Assembly: GCF_051521505.1 (NCBI RefSeq)
Contig: NZ_CP150356.1
Coordinates: forward strand, 7,936,001-8,000,000
Length of the DNA stretch: 64,000 nt
Direction: 5' to 3'
Source of the DNA: Sorangium sp025924095
GTDB lineage: Bacteria; Myxococcota_A; Polyangia; Polyangiales; Polyangiaceae
Positions 18,794 to 27,950 of this stretch are shown in pieces. The position numbers were made by a program, and so were the translations under genes. Under the pieces are notes generated by a model. The model ran no database searches, was not told where the DNA came from, and worked only from the letters and a program-made list of their open reading frames with translations. Every line of letters starts with the position of its first letter. Position 1 is the first letter of the stretch.

Positions 18794-19232
18794 GCGCCCG
18801 GGGACCGGCGCGCGCCGGCAGCGTACGTCCTGAATCGACTCCTCCCACCTGCGACAGGCCATCTCGCGGCCGCGCCGCTCTCCCCGTCACCGCTCGACAC
18901 GTGCTGGACACAACGTAGCTCCCCGTCCGGGAGAGGCGCCAACCGAGGACACGACACCCGCTCTCGGAGAAGCACATTCGTGACGGAGCAAACAACGATT
19001 TCTATGGACCCTCAAAAACCGATACCGTAACGTACGAGACATCGACTCGACGAAGGCGGCGCTGACGGGGGACACGACCGCTCGGGAGCTCTTGAAGGCG
19101 GAATAGCGGTCTGCCGACGCGGCGCTCGCGGGCAGCGCGGGGCGCCACCTCCTGGCGCGCGTCGGCGTGACGGCGGCCGCGTTCGTCATCGGGCGGGGCG
19201 ATGCGGGATCTTGCTTTCAAGGGGGCCACCTC
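18794..19232. other. Intergenic, 439 bp
   Basis: Less GC-rich than its surroundings around 18950-19050. A 100-codon minus-strand frame exists (18887-19189) but has no ribosome site and no recognisable protein character. The region probably holds the promoter of the signalling genes that follow. The ribosome site AAGGGGG lies just before 19233. Confidence 0.45.
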
Positions 19233-19607
19233 ATGACCACCATTCTCCTCGTCGAAGACAACGAGATGAACCGTGACATGTTATCGCGACGCCTGCTTCG
19301 CCGTGGATACGCCGTGGTGACCGCCGTGGACGGCGAGTCGGGGGTGGAGATGGCGCGGGCCAGGCGGCCGCAGCTGATCCTCATGGACGTCGGCTTGCCC
19401 AACATCGACGGCCTCGAGGCCACCCGTCGGCTCAAGGGAGACACGCGCACCAGGGACATTCCCATCATCGTCCTCACCGCCCACGCGATGACCAGCGACA
19501 GAGAGCAGGCCATCGAGGCGGGAGGCGACGACTACGACATCAAGCCCGTCGAGATCGAGCGCCTCGACGCGAAGATCCAGACGCTGCTCGGCCGGGAGTC
19601 GCCGTGA
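19233..19607 (+). CDS. Single-domain response regulator (CheY/DivK-like)
   Basis: 124 residues from the ATG at 19233, preceded by AAGGGGGCC. It is a complete receiver domain and nothing else. The acidic pocket is E8/D9, the phospho-acceptor D52 sits in LILMDVGLP, the switch Thr is T82 in IVLTAHA, and the conserved Lys is K104 in DYDIKPV. The sequence is closest in style to stand-alone DivK-type receivers that follow hybrid kinases. The stop overlaps the GTG start of the next gene by 4 bp (GTGA), so the two are translationally coupled. Confidence 0.92.
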   Translation: MTTILLVEDNEMNRDMLSRRLLRRGYAVVTAVDGESGVEMARARRPQLILMDVGLPNIDGLEATRRLKGDTRTRDIPIIVLTAHAMTSDREQAIEAGGDDYDIKPVEIERLDAKIQTLLGRESP

Positions 19608-20650
19608 AGCGCCCGGCCGATCCCCTCGCCGGGCGCGGCGCCGCGGTGAGCGACAGGCCTGGCCGACAGGAGCTCTGGAGATCGCTCGTCGCGCACCTCC
19701 GCCACGAGCTCCACACGTCGCTCACCGCGATCGTGGGCTACGGCGACCACCTCCTGGAGTGCCTGCCCCTCGACGCGCCGACGAGCACGTTCGACGCGCT
19801 CAACGGGCTCCGGGGCATCGGGGCCTTCGTGCTCACCCAGGTCGACGAGCGCATCTCGGAGGAGGCCCTCGGCAGCCGCGACTCGCAGGCGCTGCTCTGC
19901 AGCCTGCGCGAGCTCAACGCCGCCACCGAGCCGCACACGAGCAAGATCGAGCCTCTCTGCGCGGAGCTGCTCTCGCGGTTCGAGCGCGAGGAGCGCTTCG
20001 CGTTGATCCCCATCCTCTGCAGGATCCAGGCGGCGGGGGTGATGCTGCGCAACCTCATCGCGGGGTACTCGCAGAGCGGCCTCCCGAAGGCCCCGTGGCT
20101 CGGGCTGCCGCTCGGCCAGGACGAGCCTCCCCCTCCTGCGCTGCTCCCCCAGACCAGGGCCGGGGGCATCGGAGGGCGCCTGCTCATCGTGGACGACAAC
20201 TCCATGAACCGCGACATGCTGACCTCGTGCCTCGAGCGGCGGGGGTACGAGGTGGACCAGGCGCCCGGGGGGCGCACGGCGCTGCAGCTCATCCGCGAGA
20301 ACGACTATGACTTGATCCTGCTCGATCTCGTCATGCCGGACCTGAACGGCCTCGAGGTCCTGGAGAAGCTGAGGGGCGAGGGGCGCCTCGGCTTCGCGCC
20401 GGTGGTCCTGCTCTCCGCGTCCGACAAGCTCGGCGACGTGGCGCGCGGCATCGAGTGCGGCGCCGAGGACTACGTGACCAAGCCGTTCAACATGGTCCTG
20501 CTCCAGGCGCGCATCCGCGCCTGTCTCGAGCTCAAGCGGCTCAGGCAGTGCGAGGAGGCGTATGTCACGCTGCTCCGGGAGCACCGGGCGCGCGCGGACG
20601 AGGCGCAGCGCGCGGCGCGGGGCGCCGCGAACGAGCAGGGCGGGGGCTGA
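19604..20650 (+). CDS. HisKA-receiver protein lacking an ATPase domain
   Basis: 348 residues, GTG start overlapping the upstream stop. Residues 22-52 (LWRSLVAHLRHELHTSLTAI) look like a HisKA dimerisation helix with phospho-acceptor His34. A helical region follows to about 150 with no N, G1 or G2 box, so there is no HATPase domain. Residues about 192-315 form a full receiver (LLIVDDNSMNRDML, acceptor D241 in LILLDLVMP, TKPF lysine). A short helical tail ends the protein. It cannot autophosphorylate alone. It may act as a phosphotransfer protein served by another kinase, perhaps the large hybrid encoded 100 bp downstream. Confidence 0.85.
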   Translation: MKRPADPLAGRGAAVSDRPGRQELWRSLVAHLRHELHTSLTAIVGYGDHLLECLPLDAPTSTFDALNGLRGIGAFVLTQVDERISEEALGSRDSQALLCSLRELNAATEPHTSKIEPLCAELLSRFEREERFALIPILCRIQAAGVMLRNLIAGYSQSGLPKAPWLGLPLGQDEPPPPALLPQTRAGGIGGRLLIVDDNSMNRDMLTSCLERRGYEVDQAPGGRTALQLIRENDYDLILLDLVMPDLNGLEVLEKLRGEGRLGFAPVVLLSASDKLGDVARGIECGAEDYVTKPFNMVLLQARIRACLELKRLRQCEEAYVTLLREHRARADEAQRAARGAANEQGGG

Positions 20651-20751
20651 GCGAGGGGGACCGCTCCGGCCGGGGCGCGTCGCGGGGCGAGGGTCCGTGA
20701 ACACAAGTGCGCCTGGCCGCGGCGTGCCGCGGCGGCGCGGAGCGGCAGGCC

Positions 20752-23700
20752 ATGCAGGTCATCCACAACATCGTCAGGGAGAGGCGCGAATACAACAGCT
20801 GGGTCGCCAACGAGACCATGGAGGACTACTCCCTCCGCTACGCGCCGAGGTCGTTCCGGAAGTGGTCCCCGGCGCTCCTCGCCAACACGGCGCTCGGCGG
20901 CATCTCGTTCCTGGCGCTGGAGGCCATCGGCGGCTCGCTGATCGTCAGTTACGGATTCACGAACTCGCTCTGGGCGATCCTTGTCTGCAGCGCCGTCATC
21001 TTCCTCACGGGCCTGCCGATCACCTACTACTCGGCGACCTACAACCTCGACATGGACCTCCTGACGCGAGGCGCCGGGTTCGGTTACATCGGCTCGACGA
21101 TCACGTCGATCATCTACGCGTCGTTCACGTTCATCTTCTTCGCCCTCGAGGCCGCCATCATGGCGCAGGCCCTCGAGCTCTACTTCGGGCTGCCGCTCGT
21201 GCCCGGGTACCTCGTGTGCTCGGCGGTGATCATCCCGCTCGTGCTCTATGGCGTGACCCTGATCAACAAGTTCCAGCTCTGGACCCAGCCGCTGTGGCTC
21301 GTGCTCATGGCGCTGCCGTTCGTCTTCGTGCTCCAGAAGGACCCGGAGGCGCTGTCCGGCTGGACCAGCTTTGCCGGCAGGTCGCCGAGCGGCAACGCGT
21401 TCGACCCGCTCCTCTTCGGCCTCGCGGCCAACGTGAGCTTCTCCCTCATCGTGCAGATCGGCGAGCAGGTCGACTACCTGCGGTTCATGCCGGACAGGAC
21501 GAGATCGAACCGCCGCCTGTGGTGGATCGCGCTGATCCTCGCGGGCCCGGGGTGGATCCTCCTCGGCGGCGCCAAGCAGCTGGCCGGCGCCTTCCTCGCG
21601 TCGCTCGCGGTGAGGCAGGGCTCGAGCATGGACGCGGCGCTCCGGCCGGTGGTGATGTACCTGGCCGGCTACGAGCACGTCTTCTCGAACCGGAGCGTGG
21701 TCCTCCTCGTGGCGATGGCGTTCGTCGTCGTCTCGCAGCTCAAGATCAACGTGACCAACGCCTATGCCGGGTCGCTCGCGTGGTCGAACTTCTTCTCGCG
21801 GCTCACGCACCGCCACCCCGGCCGCGTCGTGTGGCTCGTGTTCAACGTCGCGATCGCGCTCCTCCTCATGATGTTCGGGGTCTTTCAGACCCTCGAGAAG
21901 GTGCTCGCGATCTACTCCAGCGTCGCGATCGCGTGGATCGGCGCGATCGTGGCCGACCTCGTCGTCAACAAGCCCCTTGGGCTGAGCCCGCGGTACATCG
22001 AGTTCAAGCGGGCGCACCTCTACAACGTGAACCCGGTGGGGGTCGGCGCGATGGGCGTGGGCGCCGCGGCGTCCATGCTCTGCTTCGCCGGGGTGTTCGG
22101 CCCCGTCGCCGCGGCGTACTCCTCGTTCATCGCGCTCGGCCTCGCGTTCGCGCTGTCCCCCGCCATCGCCTGGCTCACCAAGGGCAAGTATTACATCGCC
22201 CGCCATAACACCCATTTCTCGAACGACAAGGACCAGGGTATCGCGCAGTGCTGCGTCTGCGAGCACGGCTATGAGCCGCAGGACATGGCGTACTGCCCCG
22301 TGTACGAGGGGGCGATCTGCTCGCTCTGCTGCACGCTGGACGCGCGCTGCCACGACGTCTGCAAGACGCCGCGGGCCGGGGTCGACGCGCGCCGGGCGAC
22401 GGCGCTCCGCGCCTTCGTGGCGGAGCGGCTGTCGGCGCGGCTCTCGTCGCGGCTCCTGCGCTTCGCGCTCGTGTTCCTCGCCATGGCCGGCGTCGTCGGG
22501 GCGCTCTTCTGGCTGTTCTACTGGAGCGCTGCTCTGACCCCCGAGGCGCGGCCGGAGGTCCTCGCCGCGTTCATCAAGCTCTATTCGGCGGTCGTGGTCC
22601 TCATCGGCGTCGGCGCGTGGTGGCTCGTCCTCTCCTGGGAGAGCCGGGAGCTCGTCGAGGAGGAGCTGGATCGGCAGAACGAGCAGCTGCAGCAGGAGAT
22701 CGCCCTGCACAAGGAGACGGAGCGGGCGCTGTCCCAGGCGATGGAGAGGGCCGAGGTCGTGAACCGGCAGCTCTCCGAGGCCAAGACGCACGCCGAGGCC
22801 ATGGCGAGGGCGGCCGAGCGCGCGAACCTGGCGAAGAGCCAGTTCGTCGCCAACATGAGCCACGAGCTGCGGACGCCGCTCAACGCGATCCTCGGCTACA
22901 GCGAGATGCTCCAGGAGGACGCGACCGACCTCGGCAACCACGCGTTCGTGTCGGACCTGAAGAAGATCCATCAGGCCGGCACCCACCTCCTCGGCCTCAT
23001 CAACGACGTCCTCGACATGTCGAAGATCGAGGCGAGCCGGATGGAGCTCCACCCCGAGTCCTTCGACGTCCAAACCCTGCTCGACGAGGTGACCTCGACC
23101 GTGCGCCCGCTGGTCGCGCAGCACCGGAACACGCTCTCGATCCACCGCCCCGACGGCGCGATCACCCTGCACGCCGACCCGCGGAGGACGCGGCAGATCC
23201 TCTACAATCTGCTCAGCAACGCGGCGAAGTTCACCGCCGACGGCGCCGTGCGGGTGCGGGTCGCGGTCGAGGGCGGGTCCGGCCGGCCGACGCTGCACCT
23301 GCAGATCGAGGACGAGGGCATCGGGATGACGGAGGAGCAGCTGAAGCGGCTGTTCCAGCCGTTCGTCCAGGCCGACTCGTCGACGTCGCGCAGGTACGGC
23401 GGCACCGGGCTGGGCCTCATGCTCACGAAGCGGCTTGTCGAGCTCATGGGCGGCGCCATCGACGTGACGAGCGAGCCCGGCAAAGGCTCCACGTTCAGCG
23501 TGCGGCTGCCGCTCGCGGCGGCAGCCGACGAGGCCGCTGCGCGGAACGGCGCGCTGGACGGCCACGGCCGCGCCGGCGTCGAGGCGTGGACACCGGGTCA
23601 AGGGGACGTGCAGCGGCTCGTCCTCGTGGTGGATGACGACGTCACGGTGCGCGACCTGCTCAAGCGGCACATCGAGGCGCTCGGCCACCACGTGGCGCTC

Positions 23701-24402
23701 GCGCCGGGCGGGAAAGAGGGGCTGCGCCTCGCCGGCACGCTGTTTCCCGATGTGATCACGCTCGATCTCCTGATGCCCGAGATGGACGGCTGGCGGGTGC
23801 TCTCGGCGCTCAAGTCGACCCCGGCGCTCGCGTCGATCCCCGTGATCGTCATCTCGATCGTCGAGGAGCGGGGCATCGGGTATTCGCTCGGCGCCGCGGA
23901 CTACATCACGAAGCCGGTGGAGCGCGAGGCCCTGGAGCGCGCCCTCGCGCGCTGCGCGCTCCGGAGCGGGCGCAGCCCGCGCGTCCTGGTGGTCGAGGAC
24001 GACGCGCCGAGCCGGGAGGTGCTCGAGGGGATGCTGCGCCGGTCGGGCTGCGACGCGCTGTCGGCGGCGAACGGGCGGCTCGCGCTCGATCTCCTGGCCA
24101 CCGACACGGAGGCTCCGGACGCGGCCATCGTCGATCTGATGATGCCGGAGATGGACGGGTTCGAGCTGATCGAGCGGCTGCGCCTCCACGAGCACTGGCG
24201 CCGGATGCCGCTCATCGTGCTCACCGCCAAGGAGCTCACGGACGAGGATCGCGCGCGGCTCCGGATGGGCACGGAGCGGGTGTTCCAGAAGGGCCAGCTC
24301 GGCCTCCAGGAGCTGCTGGAGGAGGTCCGTGTCTGCGTCGAGGCCGCGGCGCGGGCCGGCGCCTCCCGGGCGCCAGCGCCGGCCGGAGCGCCCGCGGCGT
24401 GA
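20752..24402 (+). CDS. NCS1 transporter-like hybrid sensor histidine kinase with two receivers
   Basis: 1216 residues from the ATG at 20752; a GTG at 20707 would add 15. The first roughly 490 residues are a 12-helix permease of the cytosine/purine (NCS1) type (SPALLANTALGGISFLALEAIGG near the N-terminus). Next comes a Cys-rich segment at about 500-538 (CCVCEHGY, YCPVYEGAICSLCC, CHDVC), possibly zinc-binding, then two more membrane helices (about 572-630) and a coiled coil. HisKA has His704 in MSHELRTPLNAILGYSEM. The HATPase has LYNLLSNAAKF, DEGIGM and GGTGLGL. Two receivers follow, each with its Asp (LDLLMPEMDG and VDLMMPEMDG). It is probably a substrate-sensing membrane kinase; the ligand (purine, pyrimidine or related) is inference. 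Confidence 0.92.
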   Translation: MQVIHNIVRERREYNSWVANETMEDYSLRYAPRSFRKWSPALLANTALGGISFLALEAIGGSLIVSYGFTNSLWAILVCSAVIFLTGLPITYYSATYNLDMDLLTRGAGFGYIGSTITSIIYASFTFIFFALEAAIMAQALELYFGLPLVPGYLVCSAVIIPLVLYGVTLINKFQLWTQPLWLVLMALPFVFVLQKDPEALSGWTSFAGRSPSGNAFDPLLFGLAANVSFSLIVQIGEQVDYLRFMPDRTRSNRRLWWIALILAGPGWILLGGAKQLAGAFLASLAVRQGSSMDAALRPVVMYLAGYEHVFSNRSVVLLVAMAFVVVSQLKINVTNAYAGSLAWSNFFSRLTHRHPGRVVWLVFNVAIALLLMMFGVFQTLEKVLAIYSSVAIAWIGAIVADLVVNKPLGLSPRYIEFKRAHLYNVNPVGVGAMGVGAAASMLCFAGVFGPVAAAYSSFIALGLAFALSPAIAWLTKGKYYIARHNTHFSNDKDQGIAQCCVCEHGYEPQDMAYCPVYEGAICSLCCTLDARCHDVCKTPRAGVDARRATALRAFVAERLSARLSSRLLRFALVFLAMAGVVGALFWLFYWSAALTPEARPEVLAAFIKLYSAVVVLIGVGAWWLVLSWESRELVEEELDRQNEQLQQEIALHKETERALSQAMERAEVVNRQLSEAKTHAEAMARAAERANLAKSQFVANMSHELRTPLNAILGYSEMLQEDATDLGNHAFVSDLKKIHQAGTHLLGLINDVLDMSKIEASRMELHPESFDVQTLLDEVTSTVRPLVAQHRNTLSIHRPDGAITLHADPRRTRQILYNLLSNAAKFTADGAVRVRVAVEGGSGRPTLHLQIEDEGIGMTEEQLKRLFQPFVQADSSTSRRYGGTGLGLMLTKRLVELMGGAIDVTSEPGKGSTFSVRLPLAAAADEAAARNGALDGHGRAGVEAWTPGQGDVQRLVLVVDDDVTVRDLLKRHIEALGHHVALAPGGKEGLRLAGTLFPDVITLDLLMPEMDGWRVLSALKSTPALASIPVIVISIVEERGIGYSLGAADYITKPVEREALERALARCALRSGRSPRVLVVEDDAPSREVLEGMLRRSGCDALSAANGRLALDLLATDTEAPDAAIVDLMMPEMDGFELIERLRLHEHWRRMPLIVLTAKELTDEDRARLRMGTERVFQKGQLGLQELLEEVRVCVEAAARAGASRAPAPAGAPAA

Positions 24403-24514
24403 GCTCGCCGGCGCGCTCCGCGGCTCGGGCCGCTCCGATTCCGGTCCCGCGCCGCCCGGCCTCGGCTATTCTGCCCAGCCAGCGCGGCGCCGCCGCTGCG
24501 CGCCCTGCCCACCG

Positions 24515-24877
24515 ATGCGGTTGTACGTCGCCCTCGCTCACTTTGAAGGCTGTCCCTTCGACTTCCTGAACAGCCCGACCGAGCTCCGCGGGGTGCTGGA
24601 GGCGGCCGTGGCCGCCGGGTCGTTCACCCTGCTCGAGATGGTGGTCGTCCCGTTCTCGCCGCAGGGCATCACCGCGTGCGCGGTCGTCAGCGAGTCGCAC
24701 GTGGCGCTGCACTCCTGGCCCGAGTCGGGGCGGCTCTTCGTCGACGTCGCCTCGTGCAGCACGCTGGAGAGCGTCCGCCGCGCCGTGGCCGCCATCGGGA
24801 GCGCGCTGCCCGCGGGGGGGCGGCTCGCGGTGCTCGACGAGCGGATCGTCGACCCCGGCGGGGCCCGGGCGCCCTGA
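24515..24877 (+). CDS. speD: S-adenosylmethionine decarboxylase proenzyme
   Basis: 120 residues, the usual size of the short bacterial class. The enzyme decarboxylates S-adenosylmethionine to give the aminopropyl donor for spermidine. The self-cleavage motif SESHVALHSWPE is intact: cleavage between E60 and S61 forms the pyruvoyl group. The catalytic Cys is C81 in DVASCS. The start chosen gives MRLYVALAHFEGC; longer frames upstream do not look coding. It follows the large hybrid kinase by 112 bp in the same direction. No spermidine synthase gene is in the window. Confidence 0.93.
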   Translation: MRLYVALAHFEGCPFDFLNSPTELRGVLEAAVAAGSFTLLEMVVVPFSPQGITACAVVSESHVALHSWPESGRLFVDVASCSTLESVRRAVAAIGSALPAGGRLAVLDERIVDPGGARAP

Positions 24878-24881
24878 CGCG

Positions 24882-24911
24882 GGCGGCGCCCCCCGTCTCG
24901 GGGGCGCCGCC
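24882..24911. terminator. GC-rich hairpin between convergent speD and POT genes
   Basis: A perfect 12-bp stem (ggcggcgccccc at 882-893 pairing with gggggcgccgcc at 900-911) encloses a 6-nt loop. It sits 4 bp after the speD stop and 19 bp before the stop of the convergent transporter gene. No T-run follows, so it may stop transcription weakly from either side or protect 3' ends. Confidence 0.55.
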
Positions 24912-24930
24912 GCGCCGGGATCCGCCCGGT

Positions 24931-26355
24931 TCACTGATTGCCGATGACCCGGCGGAGCGGCTTGTTGAACGCGAACATCGCGGCGCCGGCGCCGATGCCG
25001 AGGACGGTGAGCATCAGGAAGAACATGTCCTTCGACCAGCGCTCATAGAAGATGCCGAGGAAGCCGCTCAGCGTGTTGCCGAAGAAGCTCGAGACGAACC
25101 ACATGCCCATCATCATCGAGACGATCCGCACCGGCGAGACCTTGGTCACGAGCGACAGGCCGATGGGCGACAGGTAAAGCTCGCCGATGGTGAGGAGCAG
25201 CGTGCAGAAGAGCGGCCAGAACAGGCTGCCCTTGCCGTCGCCGACGGCCTGCGCGCCGAGGATCATCACGATGAACGACACCCCGAGGAGGGTGCAGCCG
25301 ATCGCCATCTTGGACACGCTGGTCGGCTCGGTGCCCCGCCTCGCCTGCCAGCGCCAGAAGATGTCGAGGAGCGGGGCGAACAGGATGATGCAGAGCGGGT
25401 TCCACGACTGGAACCACGTCGAGGGGAGCTGGAAGCCGAGGACGCTGGGCCATATCGTCTTCTCGTCAGCCCAGCTCTGCATCGTGTTGCCCTGCTGCTC
25501 GTAGACCGCCCAGAAGACGATGTTGAGGGCGCAGAGCGCCACGAGCGCGCCGACGCGCTTCCACTCGTCGCTCGTGAGCGGCTGCTTCTCCTCGCCGGTG
25601 CCCTCGGCCGCCTTCATCAGGTTGTCCTTGGCGAGGTACTTCTGCCCCATCAGGTAGACGACGAGCCCAAGGCACATCCCGACGCCCGCGGCGGCGAAGC
25701 CGTAGTGCCAGCCGTAGACGGCGGCCAGCGTGCCGCACGCCAGGTTGCTGATGAAGGCGCCGAGGTTGATGCCCATGTAGAAGATGGTGAAGGCGCCGTC
25801 GCGGCGAGGATCCCCCTTCGGGTACAGGCTGCCGACCTGGGTCGAGATGTTGGGCTTGAACGCGCCGTTACCGAGGATGAGCAGGAGCAGCGCGAGGAAG
25901 AACGAGTTCTCCAGCGCCATCACGAAGTGTCCGACGGCCATCAGGACGCCGCCGATCACCACCGTCTTGCGCTGGCCCCACACCCGGTCGGCGAGGATGC
26001 CGCCGAAGAACGGCGTGAGGTAGACGAGGCCCGTATACAGCCCGTAGAGCACGGACGCCTGCTCGCCTGGCGCGCTCGGGAGCAGGCCCCGGATGAACTC
26101 CCAGCCGAACACCGAGGCCGGATCGCCATGGACGAGCTCGCACGGCGGCGCGTGCTGTCGGCACCCCTGGTACGCCTCGCGCGCCGTGACGAACAGGTAG
26201 TTCGCCATATACAGCTTGAGGAGGCCGCGCATGCCGTAATAGGAAAAGCGCTCCCACATCTCCGCGAAGAAGAGGATCACGAGCCCCGGCGGGTGCTTGA
26301 AGCGCCTCTCGAAAGCGGTGACGGGGAGGGCGGGCTCGATTGCTTGCTCGCTCAA
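24931..26355 (-). CDS. POT/PTR-family proton-coupled peptide transporter
   Basis: 474 residues from a TTG start at 26355, chosen because GGAGAGA lies just upstream; a GTG at 26382 would add nine residues and lacks such a site. About 14 membrane helices. The first helix carries the family motif FAEMWERFSYYGMRGLL (ExxER type, proton coupling). Other marks are FTIFYMGINLGAFI and the cytoplasmic GGxxADRxxG-like loop (GGILADRVWGQRKTV). It should import di- and tripeptides with protons across the inner membrane. It stands alone, convergent with speD. Confidence 0.93.
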   Translation of the reverse strand: MSEQAIEPALPVTAFERRFKHPPGLVILFFAEMWERFSYYGMRGLLKLYMANYLFVTAREAYQGCRQHAPPCELVHGDPASVFGWEFIRGLLPSAPGEQASVLYGLYTGLVYLTPFFGGILADRVWGQRKTVVIGGVLMAVGHFVMALENSFFLALLLLILGNGAFKPNISTQVGSLYPKGDPRRDGAFTIFYMGINLGAFISNLACGTLAAVYGWHYGFAAAGVGMCLGLVVYLMGQKYLAKDNLMKAAEGTGEEKQPLTSDEWKRVGALVALCALNIVFWAVYEQQGNTMQSWADEKTIWPSVLGFQLPSTWFQSWNPLCIILFAPLLDIFWRWQARRGTEPTSVSKMAIGCTLLGVSFIVMILGAQAVGDGKGSLFWPLFCTLLLTIGELYLSPIGLSLVTKVSPVRIVSMMMGMWFVSSFFGNTLSGFLGIFYERWSKDMFFLMLTVLGIGAGAAMFAFNKPLRRVIGNQ

Positions 26356-26816
26356 TGCGGTCTCTCCACGAGCTGGGACCACGCTGCGTGGTCGTCGGGC
26401 GATGCAGGGGATCGTGGGGCGTGATGCCCCTCGCGGGCGGATGCTAGACGATCCGCGACGCCCACGTCACGCCCTTGTTGCGCACAGCGTCGAGCCGGGT
26501 GAACAGGGTGTTCACGTGGGCGGCCCCGCGGCGCCGTGGCGACAACCCGGCGTTCCAGACCGGCGGGAGGCGCTGGGGTCGCCCGGCCCCGGCAGAGCGG
26601 CCGCCGCGCCGGCGGAGAGGCCGTCGCGCTGACGCCGCCCGGCGGGACGGCGGTCGCGGCGACTGGGCAGCACCGGCGCGCGCTGTCCTCGGTTGTGCCG
26701 GGAGCGTCACGGGGGCCGCGGGATCCGCCCTGGCCGCGTGCTGTCCCTGTCCTCCGGCAGGGGAGATCCACACTCGAGGCTTCCGGTGAGGCGCCGCCGG
26801 TCGCAGGTGATCCGTG
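26356..26816. other. Intergenic, 461 bp
   Basis: The gap lies between two divergent genes and must hold their promoters. Short overlapping frames exist on both strands, but none has a ribosome site plus protein-like composition. No repeat or hairpin stood out. Confidence 0.45.
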
Positions 26817-27950
26817 ATGCGAACTCCCCAGCTCCGCTCCGTCCCGAGGGACAGAGCACGTTCGAACAATCTCCTCTGGATTCTGCTCCTCCCGGCCTGC
26901 GCCGGGATCGAGCCCTCGCCGCCCGCGGCGTGCGCTCCCGGCGAGGCGCTCTTTCGCGGGCGGTGTGTCCACCCTGCTGCCCGCTACGAGCCTGAAGAGC
27001 GCATCGACCGGGACAACGTCGTCGCCTTCGGCGAGCCGCCCACCCGGCTCACGCTGCCGGAGCCGCCGCGCAGCGGCTTCAGGATCATCGCGCCGCCGCG
27101 GACCCTCGCGCCCGGCGAGGAGGCGACCTTCTGCCTCTCATGGCCCTTCCCTGCCCTCGTGAACGAGACCGTCCACGCGGCGCGCGTCTACACGACGGCC
27201 GGGCTGCACCACAGCAACGTCATCGCCAAGCCGGTCAATCCATCGCTCGGGCCGAACCCGTACCCGGACTGCCATCCTGGCGCCGACGACCCCTTTGGCG
27301 CGCTGCCGGCGGTCATCCCGGACGTCCTCTTCGCGAGCTCCACCCAGGTCGTCGGCGACGAGACGCTCGTCTTCCCGGAGGGGATGGGCTTCACCCTCGA
27401 CACGTCCCGCGAGATCGCGACGAGCGTCCACCTGCTCAACGCGTCGGCCGAGCCCGCGCTCGTCGAGATCGCCTACGACTTCTTCACCATGCCTCTGTCG
27501 GAGCGCACGGAAGAGCTCGTGCCGTTCGTCATGAGCGTCAACGACTTCCTCGTCCCGCCGCGCGCCACCCGGACCGTCGGCGCCGCGTGCTCGACGTTCG
27601 GCGGAAACATCGTCTCCCTCATGCCCCACACGCACCGTTACGCCGAGGCCTTCGACGTGGATGTCGTCCGCGAGGACGGCGGTGAGGCGCGCATCTACGA
27701 GGGCGGGGCGTTCGACCTGGAGGGCGACATCGAGGTCTACCGGCCGGCGATCGCGCTCGAGGAGGGCGACTCCCTCCGGTACGCGTGCAGGTTCCGGAAC
27801 ACGTCAGACCACGATCTCACCTTCGGCCTCGGCGACAACGAGATGTGCATGCTGTTCGGGTACATGTACCCTCCCGAGAAGCAGCTCGCGGCGATCTCGG
27901 TGCGCGACGGAGAGCCCTGTCTCTCGTTCGGTATCGGCGCGTTCCGGTGA
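26817..27950 (+). CDS. Copper type II monooxygenase-like lipoprotein (PHM/DBM fold)
   Basis: 377 residues from the ATG at 26817 (a GTG three bases earlier is in frame). The signal peptide ends at a lipobox (LLPAC, C28). The core matches the peptidylglycine/dopamine monooxygenase fold. The CuH-type ligands are H131-H132 (GLHHSNV) and H205 (TSVHLLN). The CuM-type ligands are H271 and H273 (MPHTHRYA) and M343 (GDNEMCMLF). All six metal ligands known from the animal enzymes are thus present. It is an exported, lipid-anchored oxygenase that should hydroxylate an unknown substrate using copper and a one-electron donor. The following lipoprotein with a CxxCH motif is a candidate partner. Confidence 0.82.
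   Translation: MRTPQLRSVPRDRARSNNLLWILLLPACAGIEPSPPAACAPGEALFRGRCVHPAARYEPEERIDRDNVVAFGEPPTRLTLPEPPRSGFRIIAPPRTLAPGEEATFCLSWPFPALVNETVHAARVYTTAGLHHSNVIAKPVNPSLGPNPYPDCHPGADDPFGALPAVIPDVLFASSTQVVGDETLVFPEGMGFTLDTSREIATSVHLLNASAEPALVEIAYDFFTMPLSERTEELVPFVMSVNDFLVPPRATRTVGAACSTFGGNIVSLMPHTHRYAEAFDVDVVREDGGEARIYEGGAFDLEGDIEVYRPAIALEEGDSLRYACRFRNTSDHDLTFGLGDNEMCMLFGYMYPPEKQLAAISVRDGEPCLSFGIGAFR

Noticed and set aside
18887..19189. 100-codon minus-strand frame upstream of the receiver gene
   Set aside because: No ribosome site, no domain, and the composition is Ser/Arg/Ala-biased like other antisense frames.
20470..24195. 1241-codon minus-strand open frame opposite the transporter-kinase
   Set aside because: It mirrors the sense gene, has no recognisable domain and a composition typical of antisense GC-rich frames (many His, Arg, Asp, Glu).
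24676..26424. Plus-strand 582-codon frame across the peptide transporter
   Set aside because: It is antisense to the transporter; composition is charged and lacks any membrane pattern.
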